Source: Tyto alba (Eukaryota; Chordata; Aves; Strigiformes; Tytonidae). Taken from it: 64,000 nucleotides of DNA. The stretch spans positions 11,311,374-11,375,373 of the forward strand of contig NW_024881283.1 in NCBI RefSeq assembly GCF_018691265.1. Reading direction: 5' to 3'. Below the pieces are notes generated by a model. The model ran no database searches, was not told the DNA's origin, and worked only from the letters and a program-made list of their open reading frames with translations. Position numbers and translations under genes: made by a program. Positions 40,201 to 53,379 of this stretch are shown in pieces; within the stretch, counting starts at the first letter, position 1; every line of letters begins with the position of its first letter.

Positions 40201-43200
40201 AAGTAACAAATCTAGGATAGTTTCCTTTTTTTTTGACACTTCATCTGGAAACATGAATAACTGGTTTATACCAGAGAAATCTACATCCTATTCCTCAGAA
40301 GGGAAACAACAACTGGAGCCAGAACTTTTCTAAGAATCTTCACAGTACAAGTAACCTGAAGGGATGACCCTTCACCAGGAGTTGTCCCAAGCTACCACAA
40401 CGGATACCTCAATGAAGTCTGTACAGTCAAAGAGGGCAATTTGCCCTTCATAAAAAAAAAAAAAAAAAACAGTCTCCCCACTGCAGCACAGGATCATTCT
40501 GCACATAAAAACAGGCACCTTTACCTATAAATCCAAATGCAGAATGGGTATTCAAACTCCATTTTTATTTCCAGTCATAGTAAACCCCTTTTTTCTTGAG
40601 GTAATATTAGACTATTTCTATTGCCCTGATGTCCAGAAAGGAATTTGCACAGGCAGATGGAAGGAGGTCCCTGAAAAGAGAGAGAAAAGGTACGGTATTG
40701 CAAGATGGTGTTGAGAATCCACTAACTGGAAGCGAACAGCTGCTTCACAGGTAACAGTGATAAACAACTTGCAAAGGGTTCCCTAACAGCAGTAAGACAG
40801 ACAACCGTTTTGTCATTTTCATGCTTTATAGAATCCTTAATTTTGTGGATTTCTTAGGCCACTATAATGAATGAGATGTTCTCAGAAGTAGCAGTTGTCT
40901 TTCTTTCCAGAGAAGAGATTGGGGGGGTGGGGTGGGGGGAGTGGGAGGGCAGTGACAAAGGAAGAGGATAAGTATAGCAAAAGGAATACAAGACAGACAA
41001 AGGTTTTAAAGAAATTCGCTAGTTATTAGAAGGACTACATTACATCTTGCTGCAAGATTTTCTATTAGAGCTTGCTACAGAAGCACAACAGACAGCTGGT
41101 TCTCACTCCCTACTCCCCCAATTCAATTCCTTTAACACCTTTAAAGAAAAATGGATATAACTGAAAGATTTACAGCAGCTTCAAACAAGCTGCTGCTTCA
41201 GGTTCTACCACACATACAAATTCCTCTGCCAATAATATATTTATGCTAACCTCACAAAGACAGAGCAGCAAGTCTGATGGCCATGACAAAAAAAAAAAAA
41301 AAAAACAAAAAAAAACACAACACACCCAGAAAAGGACACACACACAACCAAAAAACCCAAAAGCAGGTACACCATTTGAAGTCTTTCCAGGTTCCTATTA
41401 CATAACAACAGTACAGTAAGTCCAGTTATGCAAGTCATGTCTACACAAAATTTTGGTTTATAAACTGAAGCAACAGTCACATTCCCAAAACCTAACCTCA
41501 GTTTGCTACTGAACATTTACAGCTTATACCAGTATGAAAAATCCAAGTGTCCAAAGGAGAAAAGGAGTTCCTCCCCACCACCATAATTTTTTTTCTTTTG
41601 TGAGAGGCTTCCTGTTAATATTGCTCTCAGTAGAAAGCTGGAATGGTTTTGTAATTCACGTTTTTCACATGGATTTCTAGATTCCCAAAAAGCCAATACT
41701 TCTCCCAATACAGTGTTTATCATGCATACCCCTACTCCCTGGCAAGGTGATCAACAACTAGTGACCAGTCAGAAGGGTCAGGTCTGGTTATGACCATTTT
41801 TGGACTAGACAGATCCAAGAGCAGGGATGCTGTTGAAGAGAAACTTCTCGATACTCCAAGAGCGTCTCAAATTATTGTCACAGTTAGTTTGCTCAGGCAC
41901 CAGCACCATGAGCTCCTAGGTAACACAACCACAGCTAATTCCCAAGCCAGATTGACAATCAAACAGCAAAAGATAAACTACATGTCCTCTTACCATATAC
42001 TCAACATCACACTGTTACTTTCCTGTACAACTACTTGAATGGGTCCTCAGAGAACTGATGCTACCAACATTGACCATAAAAAAAGTCCAAAAGTCACATC
42101 ATAAAGTGACTTCTAAAGTCTTAAAATCTAGCTGCAATTTGGAGTTATTGTCTCCCTCCAGCTTTTAGGGTTCACTTTTTTCAACTGTGGATAATACAAT
42201 AAAAACTCTAATGAGAGCCTGTAATGAGCACCATTCACATGACTAAAGACCTCAAAAAGGACTTTCAGTGCAATCACTGCATTTGCTCATACAGTGAGGG
42301 CATTAGGCCTAAATAATGGGGAATAACTGGAAAGACTGAAAAGCAATGACAGCCCAGTTTGCCACTGTATTTCAGAATAGCACCATGGAAGAAATTTCTC
42401 ACTAAAAGATACAGTACCTTTTGCAAACCTTGTCTAAAGGCAACCCTACAGCAAAAGATAGGAGTCTTCAGACTACAGTCTAGAATTCACAAGTCTAGTA
42501 CAGTCTATGGATTACCAAGCCGTCTGCAGAAGATGGCTAAAAGAAGCAGGTTCATACCTGCTATACTGCAGTGTCTAAAAAAGGCTTCTCTGCAAAAAAC
42601 CTTTACAGAAATCTCTGAAGGATTCCACACATGAAGAAAGTTTGAGGCCCTTAAATCTAGAGTTTGAGAAACACTGCACTTCACTAGTAACACCTTTCCA
42701 TAAAAATATCATCTAAAAACTTCATAATAAGGACGGCAAACACAAAACTTGCACTGAGGAACAAGGATCACTCTTTGTGCTGCTACACTTCTGTGGCAAA
42801 TGAAAACGGTCAGTTTTGTCTTATTAAGACACGCTAGCAACTTCACAAAGCCACCAAAACTTTTATTTCCTCCTTGACCAACAACTCTCATTTGCTCACT
42901 CTGTTGTACTAAAGGAAACCGGAGGTTGCGTTTCTGCTCATACACAAGCTGAAGTTTCTTTCAAATGATCAAAAGGCAGAACAGCTCAAGTCTTCTTCCG
43001 ATCGGAAGCGCTACCTAAACACCACACACCTGTACTGTGCTTTCACATCCATAAGAAAACACCTCATGATAAGTTTTGCACCAGTATCTTCACTTTTTAT
43101 TTTTGAAGCGTTAAAGTGAAGAACTACAAAGGTTACAAGCTATGCTACACAACCTTCCTCTCTAGGGCAGATGATCTGAGTCCGTTCTGGGAAGTAAGCG

Positions 43201-43623
43201 TCTGTAAGCAGGAGCCTCCCTTCTCTCCAACTTCACCACATACGCCCACATTAAAAAGCAGAAATCGCCTAAACAGCAACACAGAAAGAAGAAAAAACTC
43301 GACGCCAGAGAGGCAGCGCGGCAGACGGGGGCAAGGAGCCGCCGGCTGCCCCTCACCTTCTGGATGGAGGACTTCCCGCTGCGCCGCAGTCCCATAAGCA
43401 GGATCCGCGGCTTGGAGTCCGCCCCGCCCGCGCCGCCGCCGGGCCCGCCCGCGCCGCCGCCGGGCCCGCCGGGCCCTTGGCCTCCCTCCAGCTCCGCCTC
43501 CTCCTCCTCCTCCCCGTAGCCGAAGTCCTTGGGGAACGAGTCCGCAGCCCCGAAACTACCCCCCACCAACGCCGGCTCCTCAGCCGTGCCCGCCGCGCCC
43601 GCCCCGCCGAACTGCAGCGCCAT
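31274..43623 (-). CDS. RRAGC: RRAGC, Ras-related GTP-binding protein C (RagC)
   Basis: RagC forms a heterodimer with RagA or RagB on the lysosomal surface. It recruits mTORC1 when amino acids are plentiful. Seven coding exons on the minus strand are 43357-43623, 37544-37747, 36625-36824, 35632-35746, 33985-34127, 32450-32598 and 31274-31425. All junctions are AG/GT, and the phases join without a break to give 1230 nt (409 aa plus TAG). Exon 1 holds the P-loop GLRRSGKS (residues 78-85). Exon 2 holds the switch I threonine (about 100) and DFPGQ (126-130). Exon 3 holds HKVD (188-191). Exons 4-7 encode the C-terminal roadblock-type dimerisation domain and the tail, ending [10 protein letters not shown]. 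The start at 43623 was chosen because MALQ...[11 protein letters not shown] aligns with the known N-terminus; an in-frame ATG at 43734 is upstream of the conserved start. The protein is about 10 residues longer than human RagC (399 aa), due to a Gly/Pro-rich stretch at residues 47-67. No damage is visible. Confidence 0.97.
40918..40952 (+). other. G-run cluster with G-quadruplex potential in RRAGC intron 1
   Basis: Five runs of three or more G separated by one or two bases lie on the plus strand (the template strand for RRAGC transcription). This meets the usual pattern for an intramolecular G-quadruplex. Function is unknown. Confidence 0.55.
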
Positions 43624-43960
43624 GTCCGCCCGAGCCTGCCGCGCTCCAGCCACCAGCGCCCGTCCCAGGGCCTCCTTCTGCTCGTGTAACCCAACCCGAC
43701 AGCGAACAGCCTTCCCCGGATTGGCTGAGATCAAGCCCCGCGGCGCCGATTGGCTCAGGAAGGCAGCGAGGTAGGATGGCTCCGGTCAGACGACCCGAAT
43801 CACCTGACGGCGCTAACACACGTGAGTGGAAGAGGCGGGGCGAAGGGCGGCCCGGTCGCGCGGCCGGGAGGCAGCGCTCGGCCCTCCCGCGGCCGAGACC
43901 CGGCCCCAGCACGGCGGGCGTGCTGCAGCTGCGGCGCAAAGACAAATGGAAACCGAGGCC
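43300..43960 (-). promoter_or_regulatory. RRAGC: RRAGC CpG-island promoter
   Basis: GC-rich, CpG-dense sequence covers the first exon and extends about 340 bp upstream of the ATG at 43623. An inverted CCAAT box (ATTGG) is visible near 43720 and another near 43750. There is no clear TATA box, as expected for a housekeeping promoter. Long open frames in this stretch on the plus strand are products of GC richness. Confidence 0.75.
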
Positions 43961-45674
43961 CGGGAGCGTTCGGTAAAGAGGCAGTCGCCCTTTCTAAGCG
44001 AACATTATCTAAGCAGCAAGGTGCTTCATGTTCATTAAGTAGGTATTAATTTTATAATGGCATCCTTTGTAGAGGCAAGTAGTTGGATTGAAGTTTTAAC
44101 AAATACTTGTTAATTACAATCATAATTTAAGGCTCAGCAGACTGGACTGTTTTCAGATGGAAGCGAATACAGTTATGAAAAGAGTAACGGTGTATTACTA
44201 TGCCCACACCTGCTGTCTCGACCACGGAGTCCTTCATGCCCTGTGACGACCTCAACGAAACACCTTACCTGCCTGCTGCTTATTTGGCAAGATGCACCCC
44301 GAACACAGCATTGTTTATGTCTTCCTCCAGTCATATTACTCACAGACGTGTTCAGCTCTACAATGCATTATCCTCTCCCTATTTCCACATGCTGCAACTT
44401 AGTACTAGGAATATGTTTAACTTGGAAGAGAGCTTTCTTCTCCCCTTTGTTGCAGAGGAAGAGTAATTTTTTCTGTTTGGTTTGTTTTGTTTGTTGTTTT
44501 TTTTTTTCCCCCCCCCCAGGGTTCTGTTTGTTTGGGGTGAGGGTTGTTTGTTGTTTTACAGGTTTAACACAGTATTTTCCCCTCCTTTACCTCTCTTCTG
44601 GTCTCCTTAGATCAATAATGGGTACAGTATTAAGGTAAGCAACCATTACATTCATTAGCCCTTGATTTTAGTTTGTACATTGCCTTTAGCAAAAGTTCTC
44701 ATCTGTCCTACCACACCTGTAAGATTATCTGCAAAACCCATCCCAGAAACAAAGAGGTTATGTATTAGATCTACTGGCTGTTAGTTTAAGACAGCTACTG
44801 CACTTCCCTCCCCTCTCCCACGCCCCCTTATTTTTCCTGTCAACAGTTGCCTAGTTTTAGGCTGAGACAAATGCAGCTCAAACTTTTTTTTGTAAAGGCC
44901 AACTTTGCATTTCAGAAGAATTTTGAAGCTGAGTCAGGGAAGTAGGGGCCATAGAACATAGAGGCGAAAATAGAAATCACAAGTCACACACACACCTATC
45001 CCTCTCATTTTCTGCCCTGCCTATATTTTCTTTTCCCTGTTAGTCGAATCAGAAAGAACTCTGCACTGTACTCTTACACAAAACATCCGTTACAGGTAAG
45101 AATTTTGTGTCCTCTTCAGAATTGTCTAGGCAGTATCTGGATCAACTCTCCAAGGCCCAGTTTCTGAAATAGGATTGTAAATTCAACTGGTACTGCATCT
45201 CCAGCATTGTGCTATGTCCATCACTTAACTATATTTGCCCCTTTTGTGCCCCTCTTAAACCCTATCATTTTCAGTAGAAGTCTAACCTCACTGCCAACTA
45301 CCAACTTGGAATATACCTTGGAGGTCCTGCTTTGGTTTACCTCTGTCACATCACCCGCTCCAGTTATAAGAAAGCCAAGACATATCATCAGCTTAACAGG
45401 ACCATTGACCACAATGTAAAATTTACACAGAGTTGGCAGGCACAGTTATGTACAAGTTATTCATAACTATCACCTTTTCTTAAACACAACAAGCAAGAAA
45501 GTTGGCCATGCTCAACTTGTGCTTAAACTCAGCAGTTGCTGCTGCAGCTGCACAAAAATAGCTGTACAGTCATGAAATTGCATTTTTTTTCTTTAAGATG
45601 ATAAGGTAACAAAGTAGACATGCAAGAGTTCACACACACAAAAAAAAAAAAACAAAAAAAAACACCACCACACA
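43961..45674. other. RRAGC-MYCBP intergenic spacer
   Basis: About 1.7 kb separate the RRAGC promoter from the MYCBP polyadenylation site. I see no exon. A T/G-rich low-complexity tract lies at 44466-44560. The short spacing matches the compact RRAGC-MYCBP arrangement known in mammals. Confidence 0.6.
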
Positions 45675-45729
45675 CTGCAGTTCTCAGGAAGCCCTTTATT
45701 AAATCAAGGCATTAAAGGAGAAACTGCTG
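45675..45729 (-). terminator. MYCBP: MYCBP 3' UTR and polyadenylation signal
   Basis: A minus-strand AATAAA at 45695-45700 lies only about 30 nt after the stop codon (45730-45732). It is followed by a C/T/G-rich stretch leading into a T-rich tract on the minus strand. The predicted 3' UTR is therefore very short, though longer forms using other signals cannot be excluded. Confidence 0.6.
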
Positions 45730-48700
45730 TTATTCACCATGCTTCTCATCTTGAGGTGGTTCATACTGAGCCAGCTGTGGATTTAAAGAGAGGAATTTAG
45801 TTAGCTGTAACATTTCAGAGACACTTTCTACATTAAGAAATGTAGGAAAACGTTTGGTCTGGAAGCATTCCACTTAATGCATTTTAATCCATCACTGATA
45901 TTTATGCAAAGCTATTTTCAAGTCAGGCAACAAAGTAATCCTTCCCTCAAAACATCAGTTTGTCACATTGTATAATCATGCAGCTCTAACAAGTGGGCTT
46001 TTAAAATGCACTTTCAAGCACTTAGGTCTTGCCTGTAATTTTTGCCTGTTTCTTGATCTAGGTCTCATTAAGTACTTTTCATCCCAAATGGCATCTGATA
46101 ACAAGCGTGTTATAAGCTTTGATTTAACTGAAATATGATTAAATGAAACAGTCATTCTCATAACAACAGTACCCAAACTAACACTTCCTATAATCATTCT
46201 ATCTTTCATTACGCTTGCTAGAGCGTAGGGACTAGGCAACTATGCACTCAAGTATGACCTTTACTTGTGAAGTTATTCCCAGATAAACAAATTAAGGTGT
46301 TTTCTTGACCTCAGTTACATTAAAGATAAGCTCAAGCTTCAAAAATAGGTCAATCATTAGGACCGAGTCTCTGAAATATGCCAGTCCAGTTTCCTCAGTT
46401 AAGATTCTTTCCCTCTCCTGCAAATTGCTGAGTAGGCTAAAAGTAAACAAACTATATGAAAAAATTAAAATACCTGTGTGTTCCTCATGGCAACACTAAA
46501 TTACAGTAATCACTATGCCACTAACAAGAACCACTAAAATAGCATTTTGTCGTTCTTTTAGAGTCTACCACAAAAGATGGTGAGTACACAAAAGTCATTT
46601 TTGCCTTCCATAAAAGGGCCTAATTATCACCCCACCCAAATATCCGACATTGTGACAAATAAACATAAGGAAAAGAACAGATCTTCATGGATGAATGCAA
46701 CAGCAGAGCACTACCTATTTGGACATGAATCACGTTACCAATAAATGCACAGTTAAAGGGACGTATTTTATGCTAGAGGACTGCTAAAAAAATAAATCCA
46801 AAAAAAAAAGAAAAAAGTAAATGGTAGTGTTCTCTCTGCATTCTGTCTGTGAGAACTTCTATGGTATGTCAGAATGATGGGCAGATGATGGTAGAGGTTA
46901 AAAAAAAAAAAGAAAAAACCCCCAAAAACATGAATGCTGGAAAACACGTAAAGTAAGAGTTACCATTTGAAGGCTGAAGAAGGTAAAAGCACAAACAAAC
47001 ACATGGTTATAGAAAGTCTTACTTTCCTGGAACAAGTTTTGACTTCCTTAAAAGATTTCTTTAAACAAAGACTCAGGTTACTCTGCTTTCACGTGTCTAC
47101 TTACTATCGGTTGCATTTTTAAGTCGGCTACGCCAAATGAATTGCTGGTCTATTGCTACTCCCCCTAAAATTCTGCTCTTTGCCATATTTCCTAGTAAGA
47201 AATAACAAATGTAGCTGTAAGGACTCACAATGAGTAACAGAGGAGTATTACTAGGACAGCAAGAGGGCACTCCAGATGAGAAATACAAGTGGGTAATGCC
47301 CAAGAATCCCTTCTCGCACAACTAATGTTGGGTGGTTGTCTCCCAGTAAAAAAAACATAGGGATGTTGACATATAACAGCAGCCATCCTGTCCCAACAAA
47401 TGCACAGGAACCTGTTACGGCACATAAGCTACTAGTTTATTAAGGTTCTCAAAGGTTTCCTTCTTTTTCAGTGTTGTTAGGTTTATAGTCAGTGCGCTCT
47501 TGTAAGGGGAAGTTCTTCACATCTCAGGGCTGTGTCAGACAGCCTCTAGATGCATTCAAGAATGGCTCTGCCTTACCTAGCACTTCAGATCTACTGTTGT
47601 TGAAGACAGAGGAATACCAGGGTCATTTTAGCTGAAAAGTGCAAATTACTGTTCCACGTGGATACACGTGCCTCCACTGGTAACATTTTGCCACATTCAA
47701 GTTTGTGCCAGGTCACACAAACTAATATATGATACTCCTCCTTTGCCTTGCCTTTTAAAAGGGTTTTTAATAGATACATTAGCTTTTTTCTTTTTCAAAA
47801 TTCTTGTGAATGCACCAGCTACATAATATCACAAACACATCCAGACAGAACTGAATAAAGACAGGGTATTAGCCTCAATAACATATACTTCCACTAAATA
47901 AATAAAGCCCTTAATTTAGCAATACTATTCTATGTTACAGAATAGAAGGAGTGTCCCATCAAAAAAAAAAAAAAAAAAAAAAATCTCTACTATGAATCCT
48001 ATCACCATTCCGCAGCCACAAGGCCAAACAATGCAGCATTTATCAGTTACTTTAATAGACGAAAGTTAGCTGTATTCTAAGTATTAAAGTAATATTCTTC
48101 TTGTGGATTATGGAACTACTGAGGAACACCAAGTATACTTTTACCTTGGTTTTCAGTTTTTTATTTTCTTCCAACACAGCTTCGTATTTTTCTTTCATCT
48201 CTGCCACTTCCAATCGAAGTGCCTCTATTTCTGGATTCTCAGGAGCTGAAGCTCCCAGATGATGCTTCAGAAAGCTGATATTTAGATGTTAAGTATTTCT
48301 TCAGTTAGATAGCATAACCGCATTTTAGTTTGAACACTTATGATGAAGATAGTGCTGCAATACATGTGACAGAAATTGCATTAAACCACTTAATGTTATT
48401 ACAGTGCTCTTCATCCTACAGGATGAAGTTATAAAAATAAAGCTTTTCAAGTTCATTGGTATAGTCCTTAAAAACAAACCACTAGAAACAAACAAACAAA
48501 CCAACCACTAGAAACAAACAAACAAACCAACCACTAGAAACAAACAAACAAACCAACCACTAGAAACAAACAAACAAACCAACCACTAGAAACAAACAAA
48601 CAAACCAACCACTAGAAACAAACAAACAAACCAACCACTAGAAACAAACAAACAAACCAACCACTAGAAACAAACAAACAAACCAAACAACCAAAGACAT

Positions 48701-51316
48701 CAGTGCACACAGGACAAATCTTGTGTTTTACTACACCTTCCTCTCCTTCTCCTCTCTTAAACAGAGGTTTTGAAGAGCTAAAAGGAATAACCAAAAAAAT
48801 AGAAGCAATAGCTGAAAATAGCTTAAAAACAGTACGAAACAAGATTATGTCAATTTTTTCCCCTCTTGTATTATTAAAAAGAAAAAAAAAAAAAGGAAGC
48901 CACAGACACTGTAAATACTCAAACTTAATGCTGCAGGTCTACAATGTTCTCTAATGGCCTATAACTTAACTTCATAACTGCTGGCATACTGATACACACA
49001 GTTCTCTCTCATCCTGTCAGACTTCCTATTAACCTGTAAGAGTGCAATTACTAGCTAAAATGCATCCATAAAAGCCATATTGTCAAGGTAAGTCTTCTAA
49101 ACAAGCCTCTCCAGTTCACCTAAGTCTCAGAAGCAGTACTGCTGTTTTGTGTGAAGTCTCTATGAACAGAAGAGAAAGGATACTCCAGTGCGCTATTTGG
49201 TTTCTCTGGCTCTTCATATAAGGCTACCAACACTGCAAATAGAAAATATTCAACAATTGCAAAAAGTTCATGCAACTCTAAGTTTTTAAAACATGTACCA
49301 ACAGTCAGAAGGCATACAAGTTGCATGCCACATTTATAGCACATTTTCTGTTTAACAAGATATTAATCTGTATACTTTAACATAAAGAATAGGTCTGCTC
49401 TACAGGAGGGAACAGAGCATCCCACCCAGTAACAGCTAGACATAAGTTCTGTTGATCCCCTAGCCACTGTCTTTGGCTATTCTAGCGTAGAACACAAAAC
49501 AGCCTGAACAATTTTTACATATTCCACATGCAACCCCCATATCGGCTTCTGTCAGCAAAACCAAAATCTTAACTATTTATAGACATTCCCCCCATAAATT
49601 ATTACTTCTACTTAAGCTACATCTTTGAACTGCAGGACAGCATCAGCACTTCTGTAACTTTCAGTATAAAAATCAAACCTCCATTGAACACATACAGTGA
49701 TAAAACTAAATGAGTCCCATCAGATTAAGTGACACTGATAATCTTCATGGATAGGGACTACAGTGGCCAACAGAGTGCTAAAGAGGTCAGGCACAAGCAG
49801 CAGTACCCTGACAGCTTAAATAAAACTAGCTGTACACATACCAACTCCGTATCTGGAGAACTCTGGAGAACTCGGTCACAGGAATACTCAGTAAGTTCCC
49901 AAACATAACCTCTCCCCCCTCCCCACAGAGATACACACAGCTATAAAAGATGTCTGTTTTCATAAAGACTTAGATGACCTCCCAGTTTCAGATGTCCAAA
50001 CCTAACGGCCAAACTGGTGTTAAGCTAAGCACCTAATTAAAAACAAAATTAGGATGTCACGATGCTTGAAAGACTAGTCTTGCCATCCCACAGGATGCTT
50101 AGCATTGCGATAGGAAGAAATCAAATGGTACCCACATGCTAGGCCGAGTCCTAGCATGGCACCTATTCATTTGACATCCCAGATCGCTGCTTTTCGAACA
50201 GCATATTTTTCAAGCAGGAATACTAACAGATTTTCTCCACGTGCTATTGGAAGGCACTCAAGAAGACTTCAGAAGGATTTAAAAGATGCTAAGCCACACA
50301 GAAAGCCATACAAGTTTAGCATCGTTATTTTCCCCAATGTGATATCTATAGTCACTCTCACAAAACTTACAGGCTCATTAGTTTTAGAAGAACCAAGCTC
50401 TATGCAAGAAAGGGTATTTTTAAATAGGGCAGTTTTAATAGCACATCTGCTGTTATTCTGTGTCAAGAATTTACTTTCTCTGGAAAGTTCTGGCAGAGTA
50501 ACAGCCCCCAAGAAATCCAGCTGTTTCCAAAAGCAAGCATAGAGAAAAGCACTTCGGCTGAGTAAGAGAGGTCTCCAACACACCACGTAGGAGCAAAGGA
50601 GCTGCCTTCCTGTTCTTGCGCGTCTCTAAGAATCGACCCACGGGCAATGACCGTACGAACTACCAGAAAGGAGTTAACGCGTTGCGGCTCACAGGCCATG
50701 TTTCCAAAGAGGTCCTCTGCCCTCCCCCAGCACGCATTGCCTCGCTGCCCAGCTCGGGCTCGATTTCGACTGCCGCACCAAGTTTTCGGGCGTGTTCTGC
50801 TGCCGGCCGCCACGCAGACTGAGGAGAAAAAGCGGCCGGCTCGCCGAGGCGAGGTGGGGAACCGGCGGAGAACGCCGAGGCAGCCCGAGGGGCAGCCGTG
50901 CCGAGGCGGCTGCTGCGCCGCGGAAGCTGGACGCCCCGAGGGCGTGGGCCCCGCCCGCAGAGCCGTCCACGGGCCCCTCGGGCGGCACAACACGGGCCAG
51001 AGACTTACCCTTGGTGAGCGTGTCCAGCACCCCCGACTTCTCCAGGTACCGTCGGAACTGCTCCCGCTTGGAGTCCGCGGCCTGAGGGAGGACGCCCACA
51101 CGGTGAGACCGGCGGCGGCGGCGCCCCCCCCCTCAGCTACGGAGGCGGCTCGTTGGGCCAGGCCGGCTCCCCTCTCCACCGCGGAAGCGGCACGAAGGGC
51201 CAAGCCGGTGCCGGTCCGCGGCCTGCCCCTCCGCGCAGACGGCACGGTAAGCCACACCAACCCCACGCCGCAAGCTCGCTCGCTCGCTCCCTCCCTCCTA
51301 CCTTGTAATGCGCCAT
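45730..51316 (-). CDS. MYCBP: MYCBP, MYC-binding protein (AMY-1)
   Basis: MYCBP is a small coiled-coil protein that binds the N-terminal region of MYC and stimulates its transcriptional activity. It also binds A-kinase anchoring proteins. Five coding exons on the minus strand are 51302-51316 (MAHYK), 51009-51081 (AADSKREQ...), 49184-49232, 48145-48274 and 45730-45774 (LAQYEPPQ...). They total 312 nt, giving 103 aa plus TAA, the same length as the human protein. All introns are GT-AG and the codons split across junctions (V after exon 2, D after exon 3) are restored correctly. The C-terminal half (about residues 58-95) is rich in E, K and L with heptad spacing, fitting the known coiled coil. 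The donor after exon 3 (GTATCC) is weak but phase-consistent. The gene is intact. It is transcribed in the same direction as RRAGC, whose promoter lies about 2 kb downstream. Confidence 0.97.
48479..48690. repeat. 26-bp minisatellite in MYCBP intron 3
   Basis: About eight near-identical copies of a 26-bp unit (CCACTAG followed by AAAC-type repeats and CCAA) recur at exact 26-bp spacing, at 48482, 48508, 48534 and so on to 48664. Their near identity indicates recent expansion or ongoing homogenisation. The array lies between the coding exons 49184-49232 and 48145-48274, about 200 bp from the latter. Confidence 0.93.
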
Positions 51317-51870
51317 CTAACCCTCAGCGCGCCTGCACCCAATTTCGCGCCTGCGCTGTACTCTTTTACGGCGCGAGGGCTTCCCAGCGGTTACCACAGC
51401 GACGGGACAACAGCAACGCCCTCGGCCCGCGGGGGCGGGCGTCCGCCGCAGCCACATCTCGCTGCCCTCGTTCGCTTGCAGGGGTCCTCGCGGCCCCCCT
51501 CGCCGCCCGAAGGGACGCCGAAGCCGAAGCCGTGTCCCCGTCCCCTAGCAGCTCTGGCCCTTGTCCCGCCCTGCCCTGCACTCTCCGCCACCTGCGGAAG
51601 CGCGTCTCGGACCGGCGGTGCCGGGGCTCGCCCCTGCCGGCCCGTGGCCGAGCGGCGCCGCGGCAGGCGGCCCCTGGGGCTCCCCGGTGAGGGCTCCGTC
51701 TGGCCCGCGGGGCAGCGCAGCGCGTCCGGCGGGGAGCGGGGCGGGACCAGCAACGTCTGGCCTTCGCTGTGCCTCGGAGCGGAGCGTCCCGCCGCGCCTG
51801 GTACCGCGGCTGTCGGTCAGGCCAGTTAACTGTCGTGCTCGCGGCGCGAGTAGTAAGTGGAACGGACTGA
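50650..51870 (-). promoter_or_regulatory. MYCBP: MYCBP CpG-island promoter
   Basis: About 1.2 kb are very GC- and CpG-rich and centre on the first two coding exons (51009-51081 and 51302-51316). The ATG context is favourable (GTTAGATGG). No TATA box is evident. The island extends about 550 bp upstream of the ATG, so it could also fire divergently on the plus strand, but I found no recognisable plus-strand exon. Long open frames on both strands here (for example 50647-51690 plus) are composition artefacts. Confidence 0.75.
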
Positions 51871-53379
51871 AAACTCGCAGGAGGGGAAAGCTGCAGCAAG
51901 CTGCAGCTGCGGAGTTGACCACCCAAGGGGCTTCAAAAACATATGCGGTGAAATCTCCTAGCCTTAGCCTGTTTTAAAAACCGGAAACGGCTATACCGGT
52001 TTGTTTTTGTGAAACGCTGTGGTATTTACTGACTGATAAAATCTCTGTATGATAAAAATAATAATAAAAAAAGAACCAGCCACATCATCCTGCACCTGTG
52101 ATGTTAGGGTCTTTTCACACTTTTTCTGCATGCCCTTCTGCAATGTTTTCAGTTTCACTGGAATTAAGTTACACTTTACTACCCACAAGTTACTGTGATG
52201 AAATAGAATGTTTGACCTATGTCCACAACAAAAAAGTTAATAAAAATCCTCTGTCATCAGCAGAAAAACAAATTCTGTTGTATCTTGTAATGAACTAACA
52301 GAAATGCAGATGCCATATCCCATATGTCAGCATCTAAATGCTAATTTTGCGTTACTTAGTGGGAGGGGAGCGCATTAAATACTAAGCTTTTTATTACAGA
52401 GACATTAAATGCAAAACATGCATTAGCAGTTATCGCCCACAGAATCTTATGTATCAGGAAATGCAAGAATTAAAGCCACAGCAGCAGTATTAACTCTGCT
52501 ATAATACGCTATACATGTATATACATTCCTGTATATTACCCAATGTTAAATTTTACAGTGTAAGCAGAATTACGTAGGGCTGTATTTGTGTATACATGTA
52601 GAACGATACTAGAGGTGAGAAAAATAGCTACTGGAGAGAAATCTGCCATGAATAGTTGTAGTAATTTAATAGTATTAAGGCATATTTCTTAAGTGGACAG
52701 GGCCAAATTAATGCTGCAGCTACAAGCAAAAGAGCCTTTCAGGTTTTCTGGCTCATTTTTCCTCACATTGTACAGTCTTCAGCCAAACTGAAACATGTCA
52801 GGCTCATAAGCATGATGATAATGGACATTAAGAATTTAATAGTGCCGTGATATAGTGGTGCTACATCTCACAAATTATTTTTCCACTACACATACAGTCA
52901 GTTAAATCCACTAGTAAATACACATGTATATGCTAATGCCTCCCGGATGTGACCACCTTACCAAGTATTTACAGCCAGTGAATGCTGTGCAACTCAAGTA
53001 AATGTATTTCATTCATAGAAGTCTCAATCACAAATGTGGATAGCATTTTGTTAACCTTTCCCTCCTTTATTATTTCAAGATGTTTCATGGTACTTGCCTT
53101 ACACTATATGGACTGGAGCAGCAAGTGGATGAATGTCCTTTATTTGTTTTATTAGCCCCATAAAAAGCATAAGCAGGAATGCTCCTTCTAAACAATAATA
53201 ATCATGATTTGGTTTAAAAGTTTGTCAGAATTTGGGGGACAGACAATCCCCATAGTATCCAGAAAAGGAGTAGTATTACAGTTTGATAAACCTTTTATAG
53301 GTTTTTTGACATTGTGGCTACCTTTTTTTTTTTTTTTTTCATTTATATTTTACTCTCTGGTTTGTGAAATACACAATTT
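51871..53379. other. AT-rich spacer upstream of MYCBP, no gene seen
   Basis: Single-copy-looking AT-rich DNA separates the MYCBP promoter from the repeat block. In human the next gene upstream is GJA9 and then RHBDL2. Neither is recognisable before the repeats begin. A poly(T) run of about 21 lies at 53320-53340. Confidence 0.55.

Noticed and set aside
43353..44049. Several plus-strand frames over RRAGC exon 1 and promoter
   Set aside because: These are antisense shadows of the Gly-rich RagC exon and its CpG island.
50463..51977. Frames of up to 347 codons around the MYCBP promoter
   Set aside because: They lie in a CpG island, overlap the true MYCBP exons in other frames and resemble no protein family.
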